Positions 47,396-55,815 of a stretch of DNA of 64,000 nt are shown one piece after another. Made by a program: the position numbers and the translations under genes. The DNA comes from Massilia brevitalea (GTDB lineage: Bacteria > Pseudomonadota > Gammaproteobacteria > Burkholderiales > Burkholderiaceae_D). The notes under the pieces were generated by a model. That model worked only from the letters and a program-made list of their open reading frames with translations, searched no databases and was not told where the DNA came from. The stretch is taken from the NCBI RefSeq assembly GCF_030711405.1, contig NZ_JAULSI010000006.1, forward strand, positions 90,307-154,306, in the 5' to 3' direction. Each line of letters begins with the position of its first letter. The stretch's first letter is position 1.

Positions 47396-47515
47396 TCAAA
47401 CGAATCACCCTGCCATGCCTGCAAAAAAGGCGGCCATGCACGCGACAAATAAGCCTTGTCGGCGCGGCGCGGATATGCCATAAGCTTCACCGCTCATGCA
47501 CCAGGATGCCCACAC

Positions 47516-48877
47516 ATGCTCAACGATACCGATTCCGACACCGCCTACGCCGCCCCATCCGTCCTGTCCGTCACCGCGCTGAACGCGCAGGTCGCACGCC
47601 TGCTCGAACGGTCGTTTCCGCTGGTATGGATCGGCGGCGAAATCTCGAACTTCACGCGCGCCAGTTCCGGCCACTGGTACTTCACGCTGAAGGACGATGC
47701 GGCCCAGGTGCGTGCGGTGATGTTCCGCAGCCGCGCCCAGTACGCCGGCTTCAATCCGCGCGAAGGCGACAAGGTCGAGGTACGCGCCCTGGTCACGCTG
47801 TATGGCGCGCGCGGCGACTACCAGATCAATGTCGAGGCGATCCGGCGCGCCGGCGTCGGCCAGCTGTACGAGGCCTTCCTGCGCCTGAAGGAAAAGCTGA
47901 GCAACCAGGGCCTGTTCGACGCCGACCGCAAGCGCCCGCTGCCGCTGTTCACGCGCAGCATCGGCATCGTCACCAGCCCGCAGGCGGCGGCCCTGCGCGA
48001 TGTGCTCACCGCGCTGAAACGCCGCGCGCCACACGTCAACATCGTGCTCTACCCTGCCCCGGTGCAGGGCCAGTTTTCTGCAGATAAGATCGCCGAAGCC
48101 ATCATGACGGCCTCGCGCCGGGCCGAGGTCGACGTGCTGCTGGTCTGCCGCGGCGGCGGCTCGATCGAGGATTTGTGGAGCTTCAACGAGGAATGCGTGG
48201 CGCGCGCGATCGCCGCCTGCAGCATCCCCGTGATTTCCGGCGTCGGCCACGAGACCGACGTCACCATCGCCGACTTTGCCGCCGACATGCGCGCCGCCAC
48301 CCCGACGGCGGCGGCCGAGCTGGCGGCCACGCCGCGCGACGACTGGATGGCCTCGCTGTCGGCCGACGCCCTCGACCTGCGCCGCGCCATGGCGCGCCAG
48401 TTGTCGGAAGCGAGCCAGGGCCTGGACAACCTCAGCCGGCGCCTGCTCAGCCCCACGGCCCAGATCGCCCACCAGCGCCTGAAGCTGCGCGCCATGGCGG
48501 CCTCGCTCACGCATGCGGTGCGCACGCCGCTGGGTCGCGGCGGCGTGACCCTGGCCCAGCTCCAGCAGCGCTGGGCGCGCCACCGTCCGGACCTGCGCAC
48601 CCTGCGCGCCCAGCTCACGGCCGAAGGCCGCCACCTGAATGCGAATGTCTGCACCCAGGTCGCCCAGCGGCGCAACCGCCTGGACGCGCTGGCGGCCCAG
48701 CTGGAATTGCTGAACCCGCAGCGCACGCTCGAGCGCGGCTACGCCATCGTCAGCAATGCCCAAGGCCAGGCGCTGCGCTCGCCCGGCCAGATCAAGGCGC
48801 GCTCGGCGCTGACCGTGCGCCTGGCCGAAGGCAGCGCCCAGGTGCGGGTGTCGAGCGTGCAGGCCGAGCTGGAGTGA
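47516..48877 (+). CDS. xseA: Exodeoxyribonuclease VII large subunit
   Basis: A 453-residue protein. The N-terminal OB-fold domain is [30 protein letters not shown], and the catalytic core carries [36 protein letters not shown] and [34 protein letters not shown]-terminal coiled coil ends in ERGYAIV. It degrades single-stranded DNA in DNA repair together with XseB, which is not in the window. ATG 47516 is chosen for the AGGA upstream and the family N-terminus. The seven-copy array lies directly upstream and an ERIC-like palindrome begins at its stop codon. Confidence 0.95.
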   Translation: MLNDTDSDTAYAAPSVLSVTALNAQVARLLERSFPLVWIGGEISNFTRASSGHWYFTLKDDAAQVRAVMFRSRAQYAGFNPREGDKVEVRALVTLYGARGDYQINVEAIRRAGVGQLYEAFLRLKEKLSNQGLFDADRKRPLPLFTRSIGIVTSPQAAALRDVLTALKRRAPHVNIVLYPAPVQGQFSADKIAEAIMTASRRAEVDVLLVCRGGGSIEDLWSFNEECVARAIAACSIPVISGVGHETDVTIADFAADMRAATPTAAAELAATPRDDWMASLSADALDLRRAMARQLSEASQGLDNLSRRLLSPTAQIAHQRLKLRAMAASLTHAVRTPLGRGGVTLAQLQQRWARHRPDLRTLRAQLTAEGRHLNANVCTQVAQRRNRLDALAAQLELLNPQRTLERGYAIVSNAQGQALRSPGQIKARSALTVRLAEGSAQVRVSSVQAELE

Positions 48878-49034
48878 GAACCTATCTCAGCAGATAAGAG
48901 TCGCTGCTGAGGCGCCTGGAAAGCGGGGGCGGCGTTGCTCGTCGTTGCATGGCCAGCCATGCGGCCTCCTCACGCCTAGCCCGCGCTTCCCAGGCATCCT
49001 CATCCGCTTCCTCTTATCTGCTGAGATAGGTTCT
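48877..49034. repeat. 158-bp ERIC-like imperfect palindrome
   Basis: The ends (48877-48900 and 49011-49034) are perfect 24-bp inverted repeats that start AGAACCTATCTC. Inner arms around 48909-48930 and 48980-49006 pair imperfectly, and the centre has GCATGGC-ca-GCCATGC (48947-48962). The whole element folds into one long hairpin in the xseA-sodB gap, and its left end contains the last base of the xseA stop codon. Size and symmetry are like ERIC elements or small MITEs. Confidence 0.9.
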
Positions 49035-49127
49035 AAGGCCAAACATGCAACGTCTGCTCATCCGGTTTAGAATATGCGCCGCTTGAAAACAAACATAGCG
49101 CGTTTCCAACCAAACTAAGGACAAGAC

Positions 49128-49706
49128 ATGGAACATACTCTGCCGCCACTGCCGTACGCCAAAGACGCTCTCCAGCCGCACATCTCGGCCGAGACCCTGG
49201 AATACCACTACGGCAAGCATCACGCGACCTACGTCACGAACCTGAACAACCTGATCAAGGGTACCGAGTTCGAAAACATGTCGCTGGAAGAAATCGTCAC
49301 GAAATCGTCGGGCGGCATCTTCAACAACTCGGCCCAGGTCTGGAACCACACCTTCTTCTGGAACTGCATGAGCCCGAACGGCGGCGGCGCACCAACCGGC
49401 AAGGTTGCTGAGGCAATCGACGCGAAATGGGGTTCGTTCGACAAGTTCAAGGAAGAGTTCACCAAGTCGGCAGTCGGCAACTTCGGTTCGGGCTGGACCT
49501 GGCTGGTGCAAAAGGCCGACGGCAGCGTCGACATCGTCAACACCTCGAACGCCCACACCCCGCTGGCATCGGACGACAAGGCCCTGCTGACCTGCGACGT
49601 CTGGGAACACGCCTACTACATCGACTACCGCAACGCCCGCGCCAAGTTCGTGGAATCGTGGTGGAACCTGGTCAACTGGGAATTCGTGAACGCGAACCTG
49701 GGCTGA
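49128..49706 (+). CDS. sodB: Superoxide dismutase [Fe]
   Basis: A 192-residue Fe-type superoxide dismutase. Metal ligands are visible as His in [11 protein letters not shown], His in [11 protein letters not shown], and Asp and His in [15 protein letters not shown]. The sequence [16 protein letters not shown] and the Gln in NNSAQVWNH fit the iron rather than the manganese type. It removes cytoplasmic superoxide. AAGGA precedes ATG 49128, and a TAGAAT -10-like box lies about 60 bp upstream. A good terminator follows. Confidence 0.97.
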   Translation: MEHTLPPLPYAKDALQPHISAETLEYHYGKHHATYVTNLNNLIKGTEFENMSLEEIVTKSSGGIFNNSAQVWNHTFFWNCMSPNGGGAPTGKVAEAIDAKWGSFDKFKEEFTKSAVGNFGSGWTWLVQKADGSVDIVNTSNAHTPLASDDKALLTCDVWEHAYYIDYRNARAKFVESWWNLVNWEFVNANLG

Positions 49707-49751
49707 TCCTTCTTTCCTTCCAGCCCCGGGGCTGGAAGAAATCGCCTGAAC

Positions 49752-49780
49752 GGCCTGCCATTTGGCGGGCCGCCTTTTTT
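49752..49780 (+). terminator. Rho-independent terminator of sodB
   Basis: An 8-bp stem with one wobble (49752-49759 with 49764-49771, 4-nt loop) is followed by GCC and six T. A second perfect palindrome (TTCCAGCCCCGGGGCTGGAA) lies just before it, near 49718-49737. Confidence 0.85.
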
Positions 49781-50053
49781 GCTGTCCCCCAGCTCGATTA
49801 CCTTGGCGCGGCTGGCGCCCTCCCACCGCGCTACCTGCAAGCAACTTCCCCCGACGCAGGCCTTGAGCTAACGCAATGAACCCGGCTGATGCACCATAAC
49901 AGTGCGAAAATACGGCGTTAAATACCTGCGGCACATTTCTCAGTGCAAACAGTCAGCGTTCAACAGGGGGCCCCGTGACATCCGAACCGCAATGATGGCC
50001 TCGAGCGTGGCAGCACTCGCCCTGCTTGCAGGCGGCTGCGCCATGCCTGCTCT
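49781..50053. other. Intergenic stretch with a lipoprotein-signal-like remnant
   Basis: No complete gene is seen. From about 49992 one frame reads MMASSVAALALLAGGCAMPA, a good lipoprotein signal with lipobox LAGGC, but it then runs on into the neighbouring gene out of frame. This may be the 5' stub of a lost lipoprotein gene, or chance. Confidence 0.3.
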
Positions 50054-50665
50054 ATGTGGCAAAGTCATCCTGACGTTAATGACGTTCCCGCGCACTGGAG
50101 CCGCAACCGGCGCGACTCCCTGCGCATCCTGGGCTCCGGCGCGGCACTCGCCGCCCTGGGCCCGCTGGCCGCCTGCAGCAGCGGCCACGCCGCCAGCCGC
50201 AGCGACGAGTTGCGCGACCAGTTGCTGGCCGACGAGCGCTTCTGGGCCGACGTCGCCGGCATGTTCACCCTCGATCCGGCGCGGCGCTTCCTGAACGTCG
50301 GCACGGCCGGATCGATGCCGAAGGTAGCGCTCGACATGTTCGACAGCGAGAACCGCACCAAGGCGCGCGAATCCGGCAACGGCTATACCAACCTGCTGGC
50401 GGAACGCACGGAGGTCGCGCCCGGCTTCGGCGTCGACCCGGACGAACTGGCCTTTTCGGCGAATACCTCGTCCGGCATGTGCCACGCCATCCTGGGCCTG
50501 GGCTGGCAGCCGGGCGACGTGATCGTCACCACCATCAACTTCCCGGTGATCGGTGCGGCCAGCGACCATTATGCAATCCGTATCTCGACCCACCTGTGGA
50601 CGGGCGTCGAGGACATCGACCGCCTGGTGGGAGCGATGGCAGACCTGGCCGGGAAGATGGGATAA
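50054..50665 (+). pseudogene. Class V aminotransferase-like Tat lipoprotein, internally deleted
   Basis: A 203-residue reading frame. The N-terminus has a twin-arginine signal (RNRRDSLRILG) with a lipobox-like end (GPLAAC). It then matches the first part of isopenicillin-N-epimerase-like class V aminotransferases: RFLNVGTAGSMP, NTSSGMCHAILGLGWQPGDVIVTTINFP. At about residue 175 it jumps to what looks like the C-terminal end (YAIRISTHLWTGVEDIDRLVGAMADL). Full-length members have over 400 residues, so some 200 residues, including the PLP-binding Lys region, are missing. An in-frame deletion is the simplest explanation. It is probably inactive. A terminator follows. Confidence 0.7.
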
Positions 50666-50687
50666 AGGCCGCCGGCACTCTGCCCGG

Positions 50688-50708
50688 AGCCGCCCCGGCG
50701 GCTTTTTA
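50688..50708 (+). terminator. Rho-independent terminator after the aminotransferase remnant
   Basis: AGCCGCC and GGCGGCT (50688-50694 and 50697-50703) form a tight stem that leads into TTTTT. Confidence 0.75.
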
Positions 50709-50769
50709 TTTGGCCATGGCCGGGTCAACTGTCACCAAAATGTCTCCATCTGTCGGCACAATGTAGTGT

Positions 50770-50801
50770 TTGTGCTTACACGCCATTGCTTCTATACAAT
50801 G
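50770..50801 (+). promoter_or_regulatory. Promoter of the OmpR-type regulator gene with embedded dyad
   Basis: TTGTGC (50770-50775), 17 bp, TATACA (50793-50798). The -10 box lies inside CATTGCTTCTATACAATG (50784-50801), whose ends CATTG/CAATG are inverted. The same 18-bp string with one change recurs before the partner kinase gene at 53407-53424. Confidence 0.65.
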
Positions 50802-50819
50802 TCGGCAGAGGAGAAAAGC

Positions 50820-51506
50820 ATGTACCGAGTTTTGCTGGTGGAAGACGATGCGCGGTTGGCCGAACTGGTGACCGAATACCTGTCCGCTTACGAGTTTACC
50901 GTCGAGCTGGTCACACGTGGCGACGCGGCGCTGGCGCGCTTCCAGGGGTTTGCGCCGGACATCGTGGTGCTGGATTTGATGCTGCCGGGGCTGGACGGGA
51001 TGGTGGTCTGCCGCCAGATCCGCGAGCTGTCCGATGTACCGATCCTGATCCTGACGGCGCGCGAGGATTCCTACGACGAAGTCTCGGGCCTGGAACAGGG
51101 GGCGGACGACTTCGTCAACAAGCCGGTGCAGCCGCGCGTGCTGCTGGCGCGCCTGCGCGCCCTGCTGCGCCGCACCCAGCCGAAGAGCGCGCCGGAGTCC
51201 AACGAACTGGTGTTCGGCGGCTTGCGGATCGTCGGCGCCGACCGCACCGTGTTCTGGCGCGAAAAGCTCTGTGTGCTGAGCAATACCGAATACAAGCTGC
51301 TGCTGGTGCTGGCCGAGGCGGCCGGACGCGTGCTTTCGCGCGACGAACTGCTGAAGAAAATGCGCGGCATCGAGTTCGACGGACTGGACCGCAGCATCGA
51401 CAACTGCATCTCCAAGCTGCGCCGCAAGTTCGACGATGCGCGCTCGGAAAAGATCAAGACGGTGTGGGGCGAAGGCTACCTGTTCTCGCCGTCGGCCTGG
51501 AACTGA
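50820..51506 (+). CDS. OmpR/PhoB-family response regulator (RstA-like)
   Basis: A 228-residue regulator. The receiver domain (residues 1-120) has Asp9/Asp10, phospho-acceptor Asp52 in IVVLDLMLPG, Thr in LILTAR and Lys in FVNKPV. The C-terminal winged helix (about 130-228) has LSNTEYKLLLVLAEAAG, RVLSRDELLKKM and RSIDNCISKLRRKF. ATG 50820 has GAGGAG upstream. The cognate kinase is probably the RstB-like gene at 53489. The two are split by two opposite-strand genes but share promoter sequence. It ends 3 bp from the convergent secreted-protein gene. Confidence 0.93.
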   Translation: MYRVLLVEDDARLAELVTEYLSAYEFTVELVTRGDAALARFQGFAPDIVVLDLMLPGLDGMVVCRQIRELSDVPILILTAREDSYDEVSGLEQGADDFVNKPVQPRVLLARLRALLRRTQPKSAPESNELVFGGLRIVGADRTVFWREKLCVLSNTEYKLLLVLAEAAGRVLSRDELLKKMRGIEFDGLDRSIDNCISKLRRKFDDARSEKIKTVWGEGYLFSPSAWN

Positions 51507-51509
51507 CCT

Positions 51510-52208
51510 TTACTCGAACAGCGGCACGATCGCCAGCGGCACGTTGGCGCTGATCACCTGGGCGCGCTCGGCGCCGCCGAAGCGGTAGACCACCGTCGGG
51601 AAGCCTTCATCGGCATCGCCCGGGAAGGCGGCGCCATTCACCGGCGCCAGGGCCTGGTCGGCGCCGTCCAGGCGGTGCAGGCGCACCGCGATCTCCCCCG
51701 CCCGCCGCGCAAACACGAAACGCACGCCGCCGCATTGCAGCGCGCGCTGCGAGGCGTCGGCATGGCGCGCGAAGCCGAGCGCCTGCTCGCAGCCGGCGCG
51801 CAGCTGGGCCGCGTCGTACACGCCGTCGGCCTGCGGCACCAGGGACACGCGCGGACGCACGCTGAAGGCGCCGATCTTGCGGCTCAGGTACAGGGCGGCA
51901 TTCTCGTCGTAGGCCGCCTTCAGCAGCGGGAAGGCGGTGCGGCCGAGCGGATCGAGCGCCAGGTTCACCTGGTTGGCCTTGCCGGCCAGGGTCAGCTGCA
52001 CGCCATCGAGCGCCACGCCCCTTTCCAGCGGCACGACCTGCAGGTGATGCTGGAGCTGCTGCTTCGGCCCGCCGTATTTCTCGAACACGACCATCGCCCG
52101 GTAGGCGTCGCGGTAGCTGACCCAGTCGGCCGCTTGCGCGCCCGCGCCGGCGCCCAGGGCGCTCAGCGTCAGGATGCAGGAAGCGAACAGGTGGCGGGCC
52201 AGGGGCAT
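51510..52208 (-). CDS. Secreted protein of unknown function (DUF2987-like)
   Basis: A 232-residue protein with a signal peptide (MPLARHLFASCILTLSALGAG, cleavage near AQA-AD). The mature part is a mixed alpha/beta domain with two cysteines that could pair (AGCEQAL and ALQCGG). The arrangement SYRDAYRAMVVFEKYGGPK then LDGVQLTLAGK recalls DUF2987 periplasmic proteins, but this is a weak match. It starts 2 bp after the MipA-like gene and is probably co-transcribed with it. Both lie within the two-component locus, so they may be its targets. Confidence 0.65.
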   Translation of the reverse strand: MPLARHLFASCILTLSALGAGAGAQAADWVSYRDAYRAMVVFEKYGGPKQQLQHHLQVVPLERGVALDGVQLTLAGKANQVNLALDPLGRTAFPLLKAAYDENAALYLSRKIGAFSVRPRVSLVPQADGVYDAAQLRAGCEQALGFARHADASQRALQCGGVRFVFARRAGEIAVRLHRLDGADQALAPVNGAAFPGDADEGFPTVVYRFGGAERAQVISANVPLAIVPLFE

Positions 52209-52210
52209 CG

Positions 52211-53053
52211 TCAGAACCGGTAGGCGAAGGCGGTGGACACCGTCAGGTTGGTCGGCCGCTCGACGAGCGGGCTGTGGCGGGCGTCGCCATTCAGACGCAT
52301 GAGCTGGACGTTCGACGTCAGCATCCAGGACGGCGTGAAGGCCCAGTTCCAGCGCAGGCCCAGGTGGGCGTCCTTCAGGCCGCCGCCGGGACGGTAGACC
52401 GGGTTGCCGCTGCGCAGGGAATCGAATTCACTGACGCCGAAGAAGGCGCGGTTGTAGCCGGCATTGACCAGGCTTACGCCGGCCGCCACCGAGATCCGGT
52501 GGTGGGCGCCGGCCTGCATGGCCAGGCGCTGCACGCCCAGGTCCAGGCGCGCGCCGTCGCGCTCGTTGCCGGCGCCATACAGCAGGCTGCCGGTGACGCG
52601 CCAGTCGGGCGTCAGGTAAGCGTTCAGGAAGCCGCCGCCGAGCAGGCGGGTGGCGACCGGGGTCATGCCGTTCAGGCGGTTTTCGCTCAGTTCGGCGTCC
52701 GGCAGCGAAACGACCGAATAGCGCATCAGGATGCCGTCCACGCCGCCGCCCCTGCCCGACTCGTCGCGGCGCCGCTGCAGCTCGAGCAGCGGGCCGAATT
52801 CGACCCGCGGGTCGCGCGACAGGTGCATGCCGGCATTCATGCCCGACACGAACACGCCATTGCTCCACTGCACCTGCAGCACCGGCAGCGCCTTGCGCTC
52901 GCTGTGCTCTGCCCCGTCGTAGCGCGCGGCCGAAACCAGGCCCAGCCCGACATACATGTCGCGGCTGCCGTCGGGCATGGGATTGGTGGCCGGCGTCTGG
53001 GCAGCGGCGCTGCCTGTCAGGAATGCCAAGGCCAGGGCGGTGAACTTGTTCAT
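52211..53053 (-). CDS. MipA/OmpV family outer-membrane protein
   Basis: A 280-residue protein with a signal peptide (MNKFTALALAFLTGSAAA). It shows the MipA/OmpV barrel pattern: MYVGLGLVSAARYDGAE, VFVSGMNAGMHLS, RISVAAGVSLVNAGYNRAFFGVS and a terminal aromatic strand VSTAFAYRF. MipA proteins are outer-membrane scaffolds linked to MltA and the cell-wall machinery, and are often controlled by two-component systems in this kind of arrangement. Its start faces the kinase gene across a 388-bp gap that contains a leftward terminator. Confidence 0.88.
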   Translation of the reverse strand: MNKFTALALAFLTGSAAAQTPATNPMPDGSRDMYVGLGLVSAARYDGAEHSERKALPVLQVQWSNGVFVSGMNAGMHLSRDPRVEFGPLLELQRRRDESGRGGGVDGILMRYSVVSLPDAELSENRLNGMTPVATRLLGGGFLNAYLTPDWRVTGSLLYGAGNERDGARLDLGVQRLAMQAGAHHRISVAAGVSLVNAGYNRAFFGVSEFDSLRSGNPVYRPGGGLKDAHLGLRWNWAFTPSWMLTSNVQLMRLNGDARHSPLVERPTNLTVSTAFAYRF

Positions 53054-53269
53054 GGTGGAGTCGGAAGATTGCTTGCCCGTATTCTACGTTGAGCTAGCCT
53101 TGCCCGAAATATCCTGAGTGCATGATTTACGGTCGCGTCAGCGCGGCCGGTGCCGATGGAGGGGATAGAGGATGGGGCGGCGAAGCGCCCGAGGCCAGGG
53201 AGTGGCGAGCAGCACGGCCTCATCTCGTCCTCCCGTCGACTGGCCGCACCCTTGGGCTGCGACCGGAAT

Positions 53270-53303
53270 AAAAAAACCCACCGACACTCGCGTATCGAGT
53301 GGG
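53270..53303 (-). terminator. Leftward intrinsic terminator in the mipA-kinase gap, with a 4-residue leader ORF
   Basis: On the minus strand a hairpin (inner stem 53296-53301 with 53285-53290, extended by GG/CC pairs) is followed by seven T. It lies about 220 nt upstream of the MipA-like gene. About 30 nt before it, a strong ribosome binding site (GGGAGGAG, 53355-53362) precedes ATG-CCA-GAC-GGA-TAA (53346 to 53332). No minus-strand gene ends here, so the terminator must end a short leader RNA or small RNA, or attenuate mipA. Confidence 0.7.
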
Positions 53304-53392
53304 CAAACGGAAAACCTGAATCCTCGCTAGGTTATCCGTCTGGCATGTTTTAATCTCCTCCCAGATGTCGCCTCTTTGTCGCAAATTTGTAA

Positions 53393-53424
53393 TTTACCGT
53401 TGTCATCATTGCTCCTATACAATG
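53393..53424 (+). promoter_or_regulatory. Promoter of the RstB-like kinase gene with embedded dyad
   Basis: TTTACC (53393-53398), 17 bp, TATACA (53416-53421), inside CATTGCTCCTATACAATG (53407-53424). It differs by one base from the string before the partner regulator gene. Confidence 0.65.
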
Positions 53425-53441
53425 GCGTTAGGAGAAAAACA

Positions 53442-53492
53442 ATGTTTCTTGGCGTCGTAAAGAAGGGCCGATGTTGGAGGGAAGTCGGGTGA
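53442..53492 (+). CDS. Possible 16-residue leader peptide coupled to the kinase gene
   Basis: ATG 53442 has a strong AGGAG 7 bases upstream and opens MFLGVVKKGRCWREVG, ending at TGA 53490-53492. That stop overlaps the GTG start of the kinase (GTGA). The placement mirrors the regulator gene, whose promoter and ribosome binding site are alike but lead straight into its own start. Peptide function, if any, is unknown; translational coupling is the likeliest role. Confidence 0.5.
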   Translation: MFLGVVKKGRCWREVG

Positions 53493-54784
53493 ACCGGATT
53501 TTCTTCCGCTTTTTCGTGCTGGTGATGCTGTCGATTACGGCCGCCACCTTCGTGATCTATTTTGCGATGAGCCGCCTGTTCGGCGACCCGCTCGACGACA
53601 TCGCCCGGCGCCAGTCCTCGGCCCAGATCTTCCTGATCGAACAATACGTCGACGAAGCGCCGGCGGACGAATGGCTGGTGCGCCTGAACCGCGTACGCGA
53701 AGTGTCGGACACGCGCTTCGACCTGATCTCCCTGGCCGCTGCCCGCGCCGCCCTGCCGCGCGCCAGCCTGCGCGCCCTCGAGCGCGGCGAGGTCGTGCTC
53801 GACATCGGCAACAAGGCCTTCTACCGTCGCGTCGACCTGGACGGCCAGCGCTACATCGGCAGCGACGAGGAAGTGATCCACGCGCGCGATTTGCCGATCG
53901 ACGTCAACCTGGCCCTCAAGATGGAAGCGGTGCGCTACGTGATCGTGGCGCTGGCCCTGCTGGTGCCGGTGGCGCTGTGGTCGCGCTCGCACTGGCAGGG
54001 GCTGCAGAAGCTGTCGCGCGTGGCCGACGAATTCGGCGCCGGCCGCCTCTCGGCACGGGCGCGCATGCCGCGCTCGGCCAGCATCTATCCGCTGGCGGAA
54101 CGGATCGACCACATGGCCGACCGCATCGAGGAATTACTGGTCTCGCAGAAGAACCTGCTGCACTCGGTGTCGCACGAACTGCGCACGCCGATCGCGCGGC
54201 TCGAATTCGCGCTCGAACTGCTGGACGCGAAAGCCGGCGACCCGGCCCTGCGCCGGCGCATCGCGGCGATGGAAGGCGACGTGCGCGAGCTGAACGACCT
54301 GGTCAACGAACTGCTGGGCATGGCGCGCCTCGACAGCGAGCAGGCGCTGCGGCGCGAAACGGTGGACGTGGCCGGCCTGCTGGAGAACGCTGCGGCGTCG
54401 CTGCCGCCGGGTCCGCAGGCGCTGGAGTTGGCTTCGGCGCAGGATCTCGGGACGATCGAGGCCGATCCGCGCCTGCTGGGGCGGGCGCTGTCGAACCTGC
54501 TGAGGAATGCGCAGAAATACGCGGCGGCGTCGATCCGCCTGTCGGCCGCGCGCGAGGGAGACAGGCTGCTGATCGCGGTCGAGGACGACGGCCCCGGCAT
54601 TCCCGAAGCGGAACGCGAACGCATCTTCGAGCCCTTCTACCGGCTCGACCGCAGCCGCGACCGCGCCACTGGCGGCTTCGGCCTTGGCCTGTCGATCGCG
54701 CGCAAGGCGGTGCTGCTGCACGGCGGCAGCCTGACGGTAGAAGCATCGGACCTGGGCGGCGCCAGGTTCGTGATCGCAATCTAG
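53489..54784 (+). CDS. Sensor histidine kinase (RstB-like)
   Basis: A 431-residue membrane kinase. It has transmembrane helices near residues 5-27 and 146-166, a periplasmic sensor between them, and a HAMP-like region (LSRVADEFGAGRLSARA). The phospho-acceptor His is in LLHSVSHELRTPIARLEF (about residue 229). The ATPase domain carries LLRNAQKYA, VEDDGPGIPEAERERIFEPFYR and GGFGLGLSIARK. GTG 53489 is chosen over ATG 53471 because GGAGG lies 8 bases upstream and NRIFFRFFVLV starts the first helix. It probably phosphorylates the OmpR-type regulator at 50820. Confidence 0.92.
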   Translation: MNRIFFRFFVLVMLSITAATFVIYFAMSRLFGDPLDDIARRQSSAQIFLIEQYVDEAPADEWLVRLNRVREVSDTRFDLISLAAARAALPRASLRALERGEVVLDIGNKAFYRRVDLDGQRYIGSDEEVIHARDLPIDVNLALKMEAVRYVIVALALLVPVALWSRSHWQGLQKLSRVADEFGAGRLSARARMPRSASIYPLAERIDHMADRIEELLVSQKNLLHSVSHELRTPIARLEFALELLDAKAGDPALRRRIAAMEGDVRELNDLVNELLGMARLDSEQALRRETVDVAGLLENAAASLPPGPQALELASAQDLGTIEADPRLLGRALSNLLRNAQKYAAASIRLSAAREGDRLLIAVEDDGPGIPEAERERIFEPFYRLDRSRDRATGGFGLGLSIARKAVLLHGGSLTVEASDLGGARFVIAI

Positions 54785-54791
54785 AGCAGGC

Positions 54792-54812
54792 GGCGCACAC
54801 ACAGCGTGCGCC
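54792..54812. terminator. Hairpin between convergent genes
   Basis: GGCGCAC (54792-54798) and GTGCGCC (54806-54812) form a perfect 7-bp stem just after the kinase stop and 27 bp from the stop of the convergent small gene. There is no T run, so it is at best a weak bidirectional terminator. Confidence 0.4.
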
Positions 54813-54838
54813 TTGCCCACCCGGTCTAGCCGACCACC

Positions 54839-55153
54839 CTACTTCCGCTCGGGCTTCACGTGCGTGAAGCCGTACCACAGGTGTTCCCACCAGTGTGCGC
54901 GCGACTTCACGGTGTACAGGCAGGCCTTGTCGACCCCGCTCTTGAACACCGGGTCCGGGCATTGATTCGTGATCAGGGCATGGCGCTGGTTCTCGGCATT
55001 CACGAGCGTGATGCAGAGCCAGATCACCAGCCCGAGCAGGATCACGACCAGCGACCACGCGATGTGGTTCACGTTGCTGGTCTCGAACAGGTCCTCTTCA
55101 CGAGGGCGGGCGCCCTCGTACATGGCCAGGACCTTGCCTTCGCTATCGCTCAT
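54839..55153 (-). CDS. Small single-pass membrane protein of unknown function
   Basis: A 104-residue protein with an acidic N-terminus, one transmembrane helix (IAWSLVVILLGLVIWLCITLV, about residues 31-51) and a C-terminal region with two cysteines (NQCPDPVF, KACLYTV) and several Trp. It overlaps the dsbA stop by 4 bp (ATGA), so it is translated with dsbA. The cysteines could be DsbA substrates if that part is periplasmic. No family is recognised. Confidence 0.75.
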   Translation of the reverse strand: MSDSEGKVLAMYEGARPREEDLFETSNVNHIAWSLVVILLGLVIWLCITLVNAENQRHALITNQCPDPVFKSGVDKACLYTVKSRAHWWEHLWYGFTHVKPERK

Positions 55154-55815
55154 TTCGTCTTGGCTGCCTTCTCGACAAGGGCGTCCAGCACCTGGAAGCT
55201 CGCCTGCATCAGTTGGTTACGGTCCGTGATCTTCAGCTTTTCCGACACCTGGCCCGGCGAAGTCTGGTACTTGCCGTCGATGATGATGGTCGGCGTGCCG
55301 CTCACCTGGTAGGCGGTGGCCAGTTGCGGCAGGCGGCGCAGCTTGGTGGTCACGCCGAACGAGTTCCAGGTTTCGAGGAACTTGGCGCGGTCGATGCCGT
55401 TCTTCGATACCCAGTCGATGATCTGGTCGTCCTTCATCAGGCGCACGCGCTGCACGTGCACGGCGTGCAGCACCTTCGGATGGAATTCGGCCTGCTTGCC
55501 CATGGCTTCCAGCGTCAGGAACAGGTGCGCTTCCGGGTCGGCCGGGCCCTGGAACGGCAGGTGGACACGGCGCAGCACGATCTTGTCACCCTGCTTTTTG
55601 ACCCATTCGTTCAGGCCAGGTTCCAGCGCGTAGCAAGCCGGGCAGTGATAAGCGAAGAATTCCACCACTTCGACCTTCTTGCCGGTCGCCTGGACCGGCT
55701 GCGGCGTTGCCAGGGTCGTGTATTCGACGCCGTTCTGCGGATTGGTTGGCGAAGCGAAAGCAGTGCTGGCAACCAGGCTGGCAGCGACGATGGCGAAACG
55801 CAGGGAGCGGCGCAT
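55150..55815 (-). CDS. dsbA: Thiol:disulfide interchange protein DsbA
   Basis: A 221-residue periplasmic oxidase. It has a signal peptide (RFAIVAASLVASTAFA), the active site CPAC in EFFAYHCPACYALEP (about residues 53-56) and the cis-Pro loop VSGTPTIIIDGKY. It introduces disulfides into exported proteins. ATG 55813-55815 has AGAAGGA upstream. The downstream small membrane protein gene is coupled to it. A 406-bp gap with palindromes lies upstream. Confidence 0.94.
   Translation of the reverse strand: MRRSLRFAIVAASLVASTAFASPTNPQNGVEYTTLATPQPVQATGKKVEVVEFFAYHCPACYALEPGLNEWVKKQGDKIVLRRVHLPFQGPADPEAHLFLTLEAMGKQAEFHPKVLHAVHVQRVRLMKDDQIIDWVSKNGIDRAKFLETWNSFGVTTKLRRLPQLATAYQVSGTPTIIIDGKYQTSPGQVSEKLKITDRNQLMQASFQVLDALVEKAAKTK

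Noticed and set aside
49902..50294. 130-codon frame starting with a lipoprotein-like signal
   Set aside because: After the signal-like stretch it reads the aminotransferase gene out of frame, so it is not a complete gene. It is noted only as a possible remnant.
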